64,000 nucleotides of DNA from Chlamydia pneumoniae TW-183 (GTDB lineage Bacteria; Chlamydiota; Chlamydiia; Chlamydiales; Chlamydiaceae): positions 806,001 to 870,000 of the forward strand of contig NC_005043.1 in NCBI RefSeq assembly GCF_000007205.1. The letters are read 5' to 3'. This document shows, piece after piece, positions 36,325 to 46,459 of the stretch. How positions within the stretch are numbered: the first letter of the stretch is position 1; the number at the start of each line of letters is the position of its first letter. A model generated the notes under the pieces. It did no database searches. It saw nothing but the letters and a program-made list of their open reading frames with translations, and was not told the DNA's origin. The position numbers were made by a program, and so were the translations under genes.

Positions 36325-36951
36325 TTAAATGACTTGACCAGGACGAATTCTAGTATGAGGGAGAATATGTTGGCCTGGATTGATGACAACATTGCATCCT
36401 ATAGCAACCCCTTTTCCTAAAAAGGCACCAAGTTTACGACGCCCTGTATCGATTTTTTTTGATTTATCTGAGGTAGAACGAACATAGATGTTCCTTCCAT
36501 CTAGACGGAAATTAGCACAACGTACTCCAGCACCTAGATTGACTTCTGAACTTAACACAGAATCTCCGAGGTAAGCAAAGTGAGCGGCTTTCGTATGATG
36601 ACCTAAATAGCTATTCTTGATTTCAGTACAGTGACCCACAACACAGCGACTGCCTGTGATGACATTGCCTCGCAGATAGGCCCCATGACGAACTTCTGTT
36701 TGTGAGCCAAGAATGCATGGTCCTACAATGTAAGCCCCAGACTCTACGTAGGCATCTTCAGCAATCTCAATCTTTTCTATATTTTTTAAAGTTACACCAG
36801 ACTCTACAGTACCATGAATCCCAGAAAACACGTGGTTTTCCAGCATCTGATCCATTAAATCAAGAATATCCCAGGTATAGTGAGCTTTGGAGATTATCTC
36901 AGGATAGAGAAAGTCCTCAGGAGAAAATATAGACGAGGCTAGATAAGTCAT
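36325..36951 (-). CDS. glmU: GlmU-like left-handed beta-helix acetyltransferase (no uridyltransferase domain)
   Basis: A 208-residue hexapeptide-repeat protein matching only the C-terminal half of GlmU. GHCTEIKNSYLG, KAAHFAYLGD and VNLGAGVRCANFRLDG parallel GlmU's IGNFVEVKN, KANHLxYxGD and VNIGAGTITCNYDG, and His124 matches the acetyltransferase histidine of E. coli GlmU. The N-terminal pyrophosphorylase (LAAGxGTRM) is absent. It would acetylate glucosamine-1-phosphate; the UTP step must be elsewhere or missing. Full GlmU is about 455 residues. Confidence 0.8.
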   Translation of the reverse strand: MTYLASSIFSPEDFLYPEIISKAHYTWDILDLMDQMLENHVFSGIHGTVESGVTLKNIEKIEIAEDAYVESGAYIVGPCILGSQTEVRHGAYLRGNVITGSRCVVGHCTEIKNSYLGHHTKAAHFAYLGDSVLSSEVNLGAGVRCANFRLDGRNIYVRSTSDKSKKIDTGRRKLGAFLGKGVAIGCNVVINPGQHILPHTRIRPGQVI

Positions 36952-37025
36952 ATAGCATACTCAAGCTATTTGCCTCAGTATTTTCATACTCTGAAGATTT
37001 ACTTACAAGATATAAAGAACTTACT

Positions 37026-37733
37026 TTACTCTTCGTTTGGATGCGCTGTATTGTCATGATTCTGGAGAGGAATACTGTCATCATCTGAAAATAGATAGCC
37101 TACACCACGAATCGTTACAATTTTAGATCCGTAGGGACCTAATTTTTTTCTTAAAGAAGCAATATGGACATCCACGTTGCGAGCAATGATTTCTTTAGTA
37201 TTTCCTTTAATCTCTGCTAAAAGATTCTTTCGGAGACATAGGTGTCCACGGTTGATAAGGAGTTTTTTAAGAATACCTGCTTCAGAAGGGGTAAGGTATA
37301 CGCTTCCTTCTGGAGATTCTATCACGAGATTCAAGACTCGGAATGTATGATCTCCAAAAGTCATTGTATCTGGAATGCTATGCTCTAGAACTTCGTGTTG
37401 GCGTAGGAAAGCTCTGATCACGGCATCTAATACTTTCGCTGTAATAGGACGGAGAAGATACCCTGTTGCTCCTTGATTTAACACCTTTGTGATCGCCTCT
37501 TCTTGAAATGTATCGAATAGAACAATTAAATCTTCTTCTGGAAAGATCCCAGGAGAGAAAATTTGCTCAGGTAGCAATAGGTATTCACAAAATATAGCAA
37601 CAGATTCAAAAGATGTCGGAAACACCGGAGATACGAGTATTTGGTAATCAGATCTTTGTGATGCCAAGTCTTTTAATTGCGAAGATAAACTGAGATCCTC
37701 AGTAACAAACAATATGATTTTATCACCGATCAT
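37026..37733 (-). CDS. chxR: Atypical OmpR/PhoB-family response regulator ChxR
   Basis: A 235-residue regulator: a degenerate receiver domain (1-115) and a winged-helix DNA-binding domain (about 125-225; TPSEAGILKKLLINRG, RNVDVHIASLRKKLGPYGSKIVTIRGVGYLF). The phosphoacceptor Asp is Glu50 (FCEYLLLP) and the conserved Lys is Arg (LLRPI), so it should act without phosphorylation, as reported for C. trachomatis ChxR, an activator in the mid-cycle. It leads the chxR-glmU-ispA operon. The 196-bp AT-rich upstream region may carry autoregulatory sites. Confidence 0.9.
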   Translation of the reverse strand: MIGDKIILFVTEDLSLSSQLKDLASQRSDYQILVSPVFPTSFESVAIFCEYLLLPEQIFSPGIFPEEDLIVLFDTFQEEAITKVLNQGATGYLLRPITAKVLDAVIRAFLRQHEVLEHSIPDTMTFGDHTFRVLNLVIESPEGSVYLTPSEAGILKKLLINRGHLCLRKNLLAEIKGNTKEIIARNVDVHIASLRKKLGPYGSKIVTIRGVGYLFSDDDSIPLQNHDNTAHPNEE

Positions 37734-37929
37734 ATGAAAACAAAATAGATTATATGAATGAATACGTAATATAAAATCAGTTATTTTTCAAAGGTCACTT
37801 ACACTTTTTTACTTTTTTCTTTTTTGAAAAATAGTTTTGCATAAACACAACACTATATATATAATTTAAAATTAATAATTTAGAAGCGACATAGTTTTTT
37901 AACTTCTTTGAAGGCCGTTCAGGACGTAA

Positions 37930-39759
37930 ATGTTTCGTTGCATATTGTTTGGTATTTTCCTACTCACGTGTTTTTCTTCTGGCGGGGTGTTATATTACTT
38001 ATTCTGTTCCCATGATTTTTCTATAGGGCCTAAGGAAAAATCACGATCCGTGTGGATTGAGGAAGAAAAAGAGTTCACGGATTCCGTATTACATCATCTG
38101 CCATCGCAACATCAGCATTTGCATATTCTTTGTTTCCAAGGGTTTTTACTACAGAAGCAACAAAAGTTTTCTCAAGCAGAAAAGATTTTCTCTAAAGTTT
38201 ACGACGAGGCTCAGGACGGTCCTTTTCTTTTTAAGGAGGAAATTTTAGGATCCCGACTGATCAACAGTTTTTTTTTAGAAAAAACAGACGTCATGGAGAC
38301 CATTCTTTGTCTTCTGAATCAGCGCTGTCCCAACTCCCCTTACTACCACTTATTTAAGGCTCTAGTATGCTATAAGCAAAAGCTATACCGTGAGGTCATA
38401 GAGCAACTAGCCTACTGGCAAGAAGAGAAAACTCGAGCGCTTGCTCCTTTATTGAATATAAGTATTGAACAGCTGCTAACAGATTTTCTGTTAGATTATA
38501 TTTCTGCGCATTCTCTGATAGAACAGAAAATGTTCCCCGAAGGCAGAGTAATTCTTAATCGCAATATCAATAGGTTATTAAAACACGAATGTGAGTGGAA
38601 TGCGAAGACATACGATCGTATTGCGATTCTTCTTAGCCGGAGTTATTTTCTAGAGTTGGTAGAATCTAAGTCTGCAGATATTTATTTTGATTATTATGAG
38701 ATGGTGCTTTTCTATCTCAAAAAGATCTATATTTTAGAGCAGTGTCCTTATGCAGAACTTCTCCCCGAGGAAGAGCTTGTTTCCTTGATTATGGAACACG
38801 TGTTTATCCTTCCTAAAGATAAATTATATCCTTTAATTCAGCTCCTAGAGATGTGGCAGAAGCATTATGTTCACCCAAATAGTTCTTTAGTAGTTCAGAT
38901 ATTGGTAGACCGCTTTTCTACACATATGGAAGGGGCTATTCGGTTTTGTGAGGCTTTAGTTTCTTTCTCTGGATTGGAAGAATTACATCAGCAAATTATT
39001 ACCACTTTTGAAGAGCTGCTTTCAAATAAAGTACAGCAGATAAAAACTGAAGAGGCTAAACAATGTGTTGCCCTACTTCATATTTTGGATCCTTCTATTT
39101 CCATTAGTGAAAAATTAGCTCTTTCTTCGGATACATTACAAAATATAGTTTCTGGGGACGACGAGCAGCATACAAAACTCCGCAATTACCTAGATCTTTG
39201 GGAAGCCATACAGTCTTATGATATTGATCGCCAACAGCTCGTTCATCACTTAGTTTATGGTGCAAAAGATCTTTGGAAAAAAGGAGGAAATGATGAAAAG
39301 GCATTGAACCTTCTTCAGCTGGTCTTGAGGTTTACAAGCTACGATATAGAATGCGAAAGTGTTGTGTTTCTTTTTATAAAACAGGCGTATAAGCAAGCAC
39401 TGTCTTCCCATGCCATTGCTCGTCTTTTAAAGTTAGAAAAATTTATATCGGAAGCGAATATTCCCTCTATAGTGATTAGTGAGGCTGAGAAGGCCAATTT
39501 CTTAGCAGATGCTGAATATCTTTTTGCTCATGAAGACTATGACAAATGCTATTTGTATAGCATGTGGTTGACTAAGGTGGCCCCCTCCCCTCAATCCTAT
39601 CGCTTAGCAGGGTTATGCCTGATGGAAAATAAGCGTTACGACGAAGCTTTAGAATTTCTCTGTATGCTCTCACCCAATGATAGTATCAACGACTATAAGA
39701 CGCAGAAGGCATTAGCATTTTGCCAAAAACATCAATCTAAGGACCGAGCTGCCTCTTAG
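37930..39759 (+). CDS. Membrane-anchored helical-repeat (TPR-like) protein, CT651-like
   Basis: A 609-residue protein with one N-terminal hydrophobic segment (ILFGIFLLTCFSSGGVLYYLF), then helical pairs that look like tetratricopeptide repeats, for example FLLQKQQKFSQAEKIFSKVY near the start and LAGLCLMENKRYDEALEFLCML near the end. It probably sits in the inner membrane with the repeats in the periplasm as a binding scaffold. The partner is unknown. It is divergent from chxR and 166 bp upstream of recD. Confidence 0.72.
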   Translation: MFRCILFGIFLLTCFSSGGVLYYLFCSHDFSIGPKEKSRSVWIEEEKEFTDSVLHHLPSQHQHLHILCFQGFLLQKQQKFSQAEKIFSKVYDEAQDGPFLFKEEILGSRLINSFFLEKTDVMETILCLLNQRCPNSPYYHLFKALVCYKQKLYREVIEQLAYWQEEKTRALAPLLNISIEQLLTDFLLDYISAHSLIEQKMFPEGRVILNRNINRLLKHECEWNAKTYDRIAILLSRSYFLELVESKSADIYFDYYEMVLFYLKKIYILEQCPYAELLPEEELVSLIMEHVFILPKDKLYPLIQLLEMWQKHYVHPNSSLVVQILVDRFSTHMEGAIRFCEALVSFSGLEELHQQIITTFEELLSNKVQQIKTEEAKQCVALLHILDPSISISEKLALSSDTLQNIVSGDDEQHTKLRNYLDLWEAIQSYDIDRQQLVHHLVYGAKDLWKKGGNDEKALNLLQLVLRFTSYDIECESVVFLFIKQAYKQALSSHAIARLLKLEKFISEANIPSIVISEAEKANFLADAEYLFAHEDYDKCYLYSMWLTKVAPSPQSYRLAGLCLMENKRYDEALEFLCMLSPNDSINDYKTQKALAFCQKHQSKDRAAS

Positions 39760-39925
39760 CATTCTCCCCCCATCTTTTCACTCTTAAAGTAAAGAGTTTT
39801 TGTGTAGTAAATTTTTTATAGTTTTGCTTAGGAACTATTCTCCGAGTGTTTAGGAAAAGATTTTCGAATCTTCATGCATTCATGTTATGTTAGACTCTAT
39901 AACGGAATCAAAGTAGGGATGGGCA

Positions 39926-41407
39926 TTGCACACAGAATTTGCTCCTTTTTTAGAAGACTTAGTACATCAGCAGGTGATATCCCCTTTAGACATCGCTTTT
40001 GCTTCTAAGCACATCTCTTCGGACTTTGAAGAGTCTTTTGTTTTTCTCGCGGTCTCCTCAGCGCTTTGGCGTTATGGTCATCCTTTTCTTTCCCTTGAGG
40101 AAAATCGCATTAGACCTTCTCTAGGAGGGATCTCAGAAACAGATTTGTATCGGGGATTTCATAACCTTCCTAAGGAAGTTCGAGATAAATTATTTGTCGT
40201 TGTTTCAGGACGTTTGTATTTACGGTCTCTGTATACGATACGATCGAAACTCTTAGACAAGCTTTCGTTGCTTTGTTCAGCAACCCCGAATTATTTTCCT
40301 CCTTCTATAGATTCTTCGATCCTTTCAGAAGAGCAAAACTTTATTTTTAATAAAATAACTCAAGGATGTTTTTCTATAGTTTCTGGAGGCCCAGGAACAG
40401 GAAAAACTTTTTTAGCTGCACAACTCATCCTCTCTTTAGTGAAGCAGCAACCTAAGTTACGTATTGCTATAGTATCTCCTACAGGAAAGGCCACGTCTCA
40501 TATTCGTCAGATTCTTATGAAATATAATATATTTGACGACATGGTGTTGATGCAGACGGTGCACCACTTTCTTCAGGAGTATGCGTACCGTCGCTATAAC
40601 TCTATAGATGTCCTTTTAGTAGATGAAGGCTCTATGGTAACTTTTGACTTGTTGTATAGTTTGGTACAAACCCTACAGGGATATGAGAAAGACAAAAAAC
40701 TTTATACCTCGAGTTTAATTATTCTCGGAGATACCAATCAATTGCCTCCTATTGGCATTGGGGTTGGAAATCCCCTTCAAGATCTCATAGGATATTTCCA
40801 TGAAAATACGTTTTTCCTGAAGACATCGCATAGGGCAAAGACTGGAGTTGTGGATCAGCTGACTCAATCTGTATTGCGTGGCGAAATGATTTCTTTTTCT
40901 CCTCTCCCATCGATATCCTCAGCTATAGAAGTCTTGAAAAATCGTTTTGTAAAGTCGTTACGTCAATCAGAAGCACGTTTGTGTGTATTGACTCCTATGC
41001 GCCATGGCCCTTGGGGGGTTCTGAACTTAAACACAATGATACATCAAAGATTGGCGAGAAGCGATCCTGATTTACGTATTCCTATTATGGTGACGAGTCG
41101 TTATGAAACTTGGGGACTATTTAATGGAGACACAGGATTACTGTGTTTAAAAACTCAGAAATTGCATTTCCCTCAACATGAACCCATAGATTCTAGGGCT
41201 CTATCACAATACGTCTACAATTACGTTATGTCTGTACACAAGAGCCAGGGGAGTGAATACGATGAGGTTATTGTAATTATTCCCAAGGGAAGCGAAGTGT
41301 TTGGGGTGTCTATTCTCTATACTGCAATTACCCGAGCTAAATATAGAGTTTCAGTTTGGGGAGATCCCGAGACGTTACATAAGATAATTAAGAAGTCTAA
41401 TTACTAG
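39926..41407 (+). CDS. recD: Exodeoxyribonuclease V subunit RecD (helicase)
   Basis: A 493-residue RecD-type helicase. Walker A is SGGPGTGKTFLAAQL, Walker B LLVDEGSMV, then LGDTNQLPPIGIG and the C-terminal motif VMSVHKSQGSEYDEVIVI, with TAITRAK. The start is TTG at 39926, preceded by AGGGATGGG; no in-frame ATG is close and the RecD-type N-terminal pattern begins immediately after. It completes recB and recC, encoded about 15 kb away, so RecBCD is not a single operon here. Confidence 0.92.
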   Translation: MHTEFAPFLEDLVHQQVISPLDIAFASKHISSDFEESFVFLAVSSALWRYGHPFLSLEENRIRPSLGGISETDLYRGFHNLPKEVRDKLFVVVSGRLYLRSLYTIRSKLLDKLSLLCSATPNYFPPSIDSSILSEEQNFIFNKITQGCFSIVSGGPGTGKTFLAAQLILSLVKQQPKLRIAIVSPTGKATSHIRQILMKYNIFDDMVLMQTVHHFLQEYAYRRYNSIDVLLVDEGSMVTFDLLYSLVQTLQGYEKDKKLYTSSLIILGDTNQLPPIGIGVGNPLQDLIGYFHENTFFLKTSHRAKTGVVDQLTQSVLRGEMISFSPLPSISSAIEVLKNRFVKSLRQSEARLCVLTPMRHGPWGVLNLNTMIHQRLARSDPDLRIPIMVTSRYETWGLFNGDTGLLCLKTQKLHFPQHEPIDSRALSQYVYNYVMSVHKSQGSEYDEVIVIIPKGSEVFGVSILYTAITRAKYRVSVWGDPETLHKIIKKSNY

Positions 41408-41421
41408 ATTCTTATCAAAAT

Positions 41422-41459
41422 AAAAAAACCCTCAAAGAATACTCTAAGAGGGTTTTTTT
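41422..41459. terminator. Bidirectional terminator between recD and CT618-like gene
   Basis: AAAAAAACCCTC (41422-41433) pairs with GAGGGTTTTTTT (41448-41459). A seven-T run follows the stem on each strand, so it can end both convergent genes. Confidence 0.92.
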
Positions 41460-41479
41460 GCTGCGAATGTCGTTAAAAA

Positions 41480-42328
41480 CTATCCTATTTTAGCATAATC
41501 TTTAACAAAGTTTATGACACAGCTAATCAATCCAAGAATAGCCATAATTAGAACAGCATGGACTCCAAGAATAGCAGGAAGGAATAGAGAAAGAGTGCCA
41601 AGAGCATCACAAACTAAATCAACTACATCTCCAAGCCATGCAATGAAGGCGTTTCTTATAGCTTTGGAACGTGCTGCGAATTCGGCAGAAGGCTTGTTTC
41701 TGTTTTCGGGGTCGGAGATTGTTTCAGGCCTGGTGCTTAAAATTCTGTAAAGTGAAATTGAACTCTCAGTTAAAGAGCATCCTGTAGCCACTAAGTTTAG
41801 GCAGGAAGTCACCTTACATCCAATTTTGTTTGCATTGGCTCCTAAGGAAACCACGTCCATTTCATGTAAGAATGTAGCTGTTCCAAGAGTCTTTGATGCT
41901 AAACGAGCAACTTTTCCTGTGATAGTTAGGGCTGATCGTCGTTGTAGTTTTTGAGTCATACAACCCTCAGCATCTGCTTCGTTGCAACGTCTGAGTTCTC
42001 CTGTTTCCTCATCAGTTTCGAAGATCATAGAACCATTAAGTAGTTGGCCCCACAACATAGCTCCTGCCACTGCAGTGTTCACTCCGTCAGCGGCACCCAG
42101 AAACCCTTCAGTTTTCTGCAAAGCAGCATGTGCATAATGGGAGCTTCCTAAAGCATGTCTAGAGATTGCTGTGGAATTTTTAATTGCTCCGACGATGTCG
42201 CCGGCAAACAAAACGTTATTGTGTAGAGACATTGATTGCTGTCTGAATAAATTGCCTGAAGCTCTGATTGCCGGAGTCCAAGATCTTAAATGCAGAAGTG
42301 CTTGTCTACCAAGATGTGCTGTTGCCAT
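41480..42328 (-). CDS. Inclusion-membrane protein candidate, CT618-like
   Basis: A 282-residue protein with no Sec signal. Near the C terminus is a bilobed hydrophobic hairpin (AWLGDVVDLVCDALGTL, then LPAILGVHAVLIMAILGLI), the feature used to predict chlamydial Inc proteins. A weaker hydrophobic stretch (VNTAVAGAMLWGQLL) is in the middle. It follows rpsT by 31 bp on the same strand. The Inc role is an inference; an ordinary membrane protein remains possible. Confidence 0.65.
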   Translation of the reverse strand: MATAHLGRQALLHLRSWTPAIRASGNLFRQQSMSLHNNVLFAGDIVGAIKNSTAISRHALGSSHYAHAALQKTEGFLGAADGVNTAVAGAMLWGQLLNGSMIFETDEETGELRRCNEADAEGCMTQKLQRRSALTITGKVARLASKTLGTATFLHEMDVVSLGANANKIGCKVTSCLNLVATGCSLTESSISLYRILSTRPETISDPENRNKPSAEFAARSKAIRNAFIAWLGDVVDLVCDALGTLSLFLPAILGVHAVLIMAILGLISCVINFVKDYAKIG

Positions 42329-42358
42329 AATCTACCTAATTATTAGATTGTTTTAAGG

Positions 42359-42658
42359 TCACGATGCTCTCGCGTTAACTTTTAAGGTTGCTTTAGATTT
42401 AATGCGTGCTGCCTTATTATCTTTGAAGATACCTCGCTTTACAGCCTTATCTACAACACTGTAGACGGATTGTAAGTTGCTAAGAGTGGCTTGAGTGTCG
42501 TCGAGTTTTAAAGATGCTTCAAACTTTTTGACTATTGTTTTCACTTTAGATTTGAAGCTGTGATTGATTAACTCTCTTTTTTGAGCAGTTAGAATGCGTT
42601 TTTCAGCAGAAGGTCTTCTTTGTATAACGTTTTTTTTATTCGGTTTTTTAGGTGCCAT
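42359..42658 (-). CDS. rpsT: 30S ribosomal protein bS20
   Basis: A 99-residue lysine-rich protein starting MAPKKPNKKNVIQRRPSAEK; the upstream in-frame start at 42673 is rejected because the family begins at MAxxK and a ribosome site (TGGAGATATT) sits before 42658. The bS20 pattern continues with SKVKTIVKKFEASL and KRGIFKDNKAARIKSKATLK. bS20 binds 16S rRNA helices 9 and 44. Confidence 0.95.
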   Translation of the reverse strand: MAPKKPNKKNVIQRRPSAEKRILTAQKRELINHSFKSKVKTIVKKFEASLKLDDTQATLSNLQSVYSVVDKAVKRGIFKDNKAARIKSKATLKVNARAS

Positions 42659-42918
42659 AATATCTCCAGACAAGACAAGAACTTTAAGATTTAAAATAAA
42701 CTGCTATTAATTGCAGATCAATTGAGAGAGAAAGGAAAGCTTTTTCTTATTTTCGATACACATATTAAGAAAAAAGAGAATTTATGAGAAATAAAAAAAG
42801 TTTTATGCCAACATAACAATAAGAATGGTCTTAAAAAAATACTTTTCTAATCAAATAGAACTTATGGCTATGAAGAGCAATTTATTCTTATTTTTGTTGA
42901 TATAAGGATTTATTTTTT

Positions 42919-44124
42919 ATGTTATTGGTAAGGAAATGGTTGCATACTTGTTTCAAATATTGGATTTACTTTCTTCCGGTGGTAACGCTACTTCTTCCCC
43001 TAGTGTGTTACCCTTTTCTGTCGATTAGTCAAAAAATTTATGGATACTTTGTTTTTACTACAATTTCTTCTTTAGGCTGGTTTTTTGCATTGAGACGTAG
43101 GGAAAATCAATTAAAAACAGCAGCTGTTCAGCTTCTTCAAACAAAAATTAGAAAATTAACAGAAAATAATGAAGGGTTAAGACAAATTCGAGAATCTCTT
43201 AAAGAACATCAGCAAGAGAGTGCTCAACTGCAAATTCAAAGTCAGAAGCTTAAAAATAGCCTATTTCATCTTCAGGGTTTACTTGTGAAAACTAAGGGAG
43301 AGGGGCAAAAATTAGAAACTTTGTTACTTCATAGAACAGAAGAGAATCGATGTTTGAAAATGCAAGTAGATTCTTTAATTCAGGAATGCGGAGAAAAAAC
43401 AGAGGAAGTACAAACTTTAAATCGAGAGTTGGCTGAGACTTTAGCCTACCAGCAAGCTTTAAATGACGAGTATCAAGCGACCTTCTCTGAGCAACGCAAT
43501 ATGCTGGATAAGCGGCAGATCTACATTGGAAAGCTGGAAAACAAGGTTCAGGATTTAATGTATGAGATCCGTAACTTGCTTCAGTTAGAGTCAGACATAG
43601 CAGAGAATATTCCTTCTCAAGAATCGAATGCTGTTACGGGAAATATTTCTTTACAATTGTCTAGTGAGTTAAAAAAAATTGCTTTTAAGGCTGAAAACAT
43701 AGAGGCAGCCTCTTCTTTAACAGCATCACGTTACCTTCATACAGATACGAGTGTGCATAACTACTCTTTAGAGTGTCGCCAGTTATTTGATAGCTTAAGA
43801 GAAGAAAATCTCGGGATGCTTTTTGTCTATGCTCGTCAATCCCAACGTGCGGTTTTTGCTAATGCGTTATTTAAAACGTGGACGGGGTATTGTGCAGAAG
43901 ATTTTTTAAAATTTGGTAGTGACATAGTGATTTCTGGGGGCAAACAGTGGATGGAGGATCTTCATTCCTCTAGAGAAGAATGCTCTGGTAGATTAGTGAT
44001 TAAAACGAAATCACGAGGTCATCTTCCTTTCCGTTATTGTTTAATGGCTTTGAATAAAGGCCCTCTTTGCTATCATGTTTTGGGGGTTCTTTATCCTCTC
44101 CATAAAGAAGTGCTTCAGAGTTGA
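42919..44124 (+). CDS. Two-helix membrane, coiled-coil protein with PAS-like C-terminal domain (CT616-like)
   Basis: A 401-residue protein. Two hydrophobic helices (residues about 13-55: YWIYFLPVVTLLLPLVCYP and YFVFTTISSLGWFFAL) are followed by a long coiled coil (about 60-225, repeated leucines in charged heptads). After about residue 290, LGMLFVYARQSQRAVFANALF, TGYCAEDFL and FRYCLMALNKG resemble a PAS domain, though no cofactor residues can be confirmed. There is no kinase or output domain. Function unknown; it precedes rpoD by 164 bp. Confidence 0.7.
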   Translation: MLLVRKWLHTCFKYWIYFLPVVTLLLPLVCYPFLSISQKIYGYFVFTTISSLGWFFALRRRENQLKTAAVQLLQTKIRKLTENNEGLRQIRESLKEHQQESAQLQIQSQKLKNSLFHLQGLLVKTKGEGQKLETLLLHRTEENRCLKMQVDSLIQECGEKTEEVQTLNRELAETLAYQQALNDEYQATFSEQRNMLDKRQIYIGKLENKVQDLMYEIRNLLQLESDIAENIPSQESNAVTGNISLQLSSELKKIAFKAENIEAASSLTASRYLHTDTSVHNYSLECRQLFDSLREENLGMLFVYARQSQRAVFANALFKTWTGYCAEDFLKFGSDIVISGGKQWMEDLHSSREECSGRLVIKTKSRGHLPFRYCLMALNKGPLCYHVLGVLYPLHKEVLQS

Positions 44125-44288
44125 TACTATTTCTTCTTCTATGAGGAAAGTTGTATCAAATTGTTGGTAAGATATTGATTTTCGTCAGCGTATAAGATAA
44201 AAATCCCTAGATTTCCTATCTTCCTTTGACTAAACTGTCCTCTAAGGCTAGAAATCCCCTTGTTTTATTCCAAGTAAGAAAGTTGTTC

Positions 44289-46001
44289 ATGAATACACAG
44301 AATAGCCAAGCTACAGAAGTTTCATCAGAAGAAGAATCTCAAAAGAAGTTAGAAGAGCTTGTTGCTCTTGCTAAGGAACAGGGTTTCATCACATACGAAG
44401 AAATCAATGAAATTCTTCCTATGTCCTTCGACACTCCGGAGCAAATTGACCAAGTGTTGATTTTCTTAACTGGAATGGACATTCAAGTTTTGAATCAAAT
44501 TGATGTTGAAAGGCAGAAAGAGAAGAAAAAAGAAGCTAAAGAGCTTGAGGGTTTAGCTAGGAGGACTGAAGGGACTCCTGACGATCCTGTTCGGATGTAT
44601 TTGAAAGAAATGGGTACAGTACCTCTCCTTACTAGGGAAGAAGAGGTAGAAATTTCTAAGAGAATAGAAAAAGCTCAAGTACAGATTGAAAGAATCATTT
44701 TACGCTTCCGTTATTCTGCTAAAGAAGCGATTTCTATAGCCCACTATTTGATTAGCGGCAAGGAACGTTTTGATAAGATTATTTCCGAGAAAGAAGTAGA
44801 GGATAAGACTCACTTTCTTAAGTTACTTCCCAAGCTAATTACCTTGCTTAAGGAAGAAGATACGTATTTAGAAAACTTATTATTGTCTTTAAAACAGCCT
44901 GATTTATCCAAGCAAGAAGCAGCTAAATTAAATGACAGTTTAGAGAAGTGTCGTATTCGGACGCAAGCCTACTTGCGTTGTTTCCATTGTCGTCATAATG
45001 TCACTGAAGATTTTGGCGAAGTTGTTTTCAAGGCTTATGATTCTTTCTTACACTTAGAACAGCAAATTAATGATTTGAAAGTTCGTGCAGAAAGAAATAA
45101 GTTTGCTGCTGCAAAGTTGGCAGCAGCTAAGCGTAAGTTGTATAAAAGAGAAGTTGCTGCTGGAAGGACTTTAGAAGAGTTCAAGAAAGATGTACGTATG
45201 TTACAGCGGTGGATGGATAAGAGCCAAGAAGCCAAAAAAGAAATGGTGGAGTCCAATTTACGTCTAGTGATTTCTATAGCCAAAAAGTATACCAACCGTG
45301 GGCTTTCCTTCTTAGATTTAATTCAAGAAGGGAATATGGGCTTGATGAAGGCTGTCGAGAAGTTTGAGTATCGCCGTGGTTATAAGTTCTCGACGTATGC
45401 CACCTGGTGGATTCGTCAAGCTGTGACTCGTGCTATTGCGGATCAGGCAAGAACGATCCGTATTCCAGTCCATATGATTGAAACCATCAATAAAGTTCTT
45501 CGTGGAGCGAAGAAATTAATGATGGAAACAGGAAAAGAGCCCACTCCTGAAGAGTTAGCAGAAGAGTTAGGATTAACTCCTGACCGTGTTCGGGAAATTT
45601 ATAAGATTGCTCAGCACCCCATCTCTCTACAAGCCGAGGTTGGAGAGGGTAGTGAAAGTTCCTTTGGGGATTTCTTGGAGGATACTGCCGTAGAGTCTCC
45701 CGCAGAGGCTACGGGGTATTCTATGCTTAAAGACAAGATGAAAGAGGTCTTAAAGACGCTTACGGATCGTGAGCGATTTGTTTTGATCCATCGTTTTGGC
45801 CTTCTTGATGGCAAACCTAAGACTTTAGAAGAAGTGGGTTCTGCCTTTAATGTTACTCGTGAGCGTATTCGTCAGATTGAAGCCAAAGCTTTAAGGAAGA
45901 TGCGTCATCCTATTCGATCGAAACAATTGAGAGCATTCTTAGACTTATTAGAGGAAGAAAAAACCGGAACTAGCAAAGTTAAGAGTTTGAAATCCAAATA
46001 G
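44289..46001 (+). CDS. rpoD: Primary sigma factor sigma66 (RpoD)
   Basis: A 570-residue sigma70-family factor from the ATG at 44289 ([10 protein letters not shown]); the TTG at 44226 is rejected since the known sigma66 is about 571 residues. Region 1.2 [12 protein letters not shown], region 2 [41 protein letters not shown], the [15 protein letters not shown] block and region 4 ([30 protein letters not shown]) are intact. It directs most chlamydial transcription. The alternative sigma factor rpoN is about 15 kb away. Confidence 0.97.
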
Positions 46002-46054
46002 TCTTTGAGTAAAAGGTTCGTTTTTTATAGCCTTGTATAAAAAATATTGCTCTG

Positions 46055-46459
46055 GTGATTGCTATAGAACGTTATCAGTTAATTATATCCAAGTTTCGTA
46101 TGTGGTTGTTTTTAGGGTGTTCTGTTGAAGAGCGTCATTTTAAGCAGCCTGTTCTTATTTCAGTGACTTTTTCTTATAACGAAGTCCCGTCTGCTTGTTT
46201 ATCCGACAAGCTTTCAGATGCTTGTTGTTATCTAGAGGTCACCTCTCTTATTGAAGAGATTGCGAATACAAAGCCTTATGCTTTAATAGAGCACCTGGCT
46301 AACGAGCTATTTGATAGCTTAGTGATATCTTTTGGAGATAAAGCCTCCAAGATAGATCTAGAGGTAGAAAAAGAACGGCCACCTGTTCCCAACCTATTAA
46401 ATCCTATAAAATTTACAATTAGTAAAGAGCTATGTCCGAGCCCCGTTTTGTCTGCTTAA
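46055..46459 (+). CDS. folB: Dihydroneopterin aldolase
   Basis: A 134-residue protein starting with GTG ([14 protein letters not shown]). The family layout is seen: [23 protein letters not shown] near the N terminus and [16 protein letters not shown] for the ring-closing region with the catalytic Lys-type environment. It converts dihydroneopterin to 6-hydroxymethyl-dihydropterin. The first gene of the folate operon, it overlaps folKP by 28 bp. An earlier annotation name is folX; the two families cannot be fully separated by eye. Confidence 0.8.
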
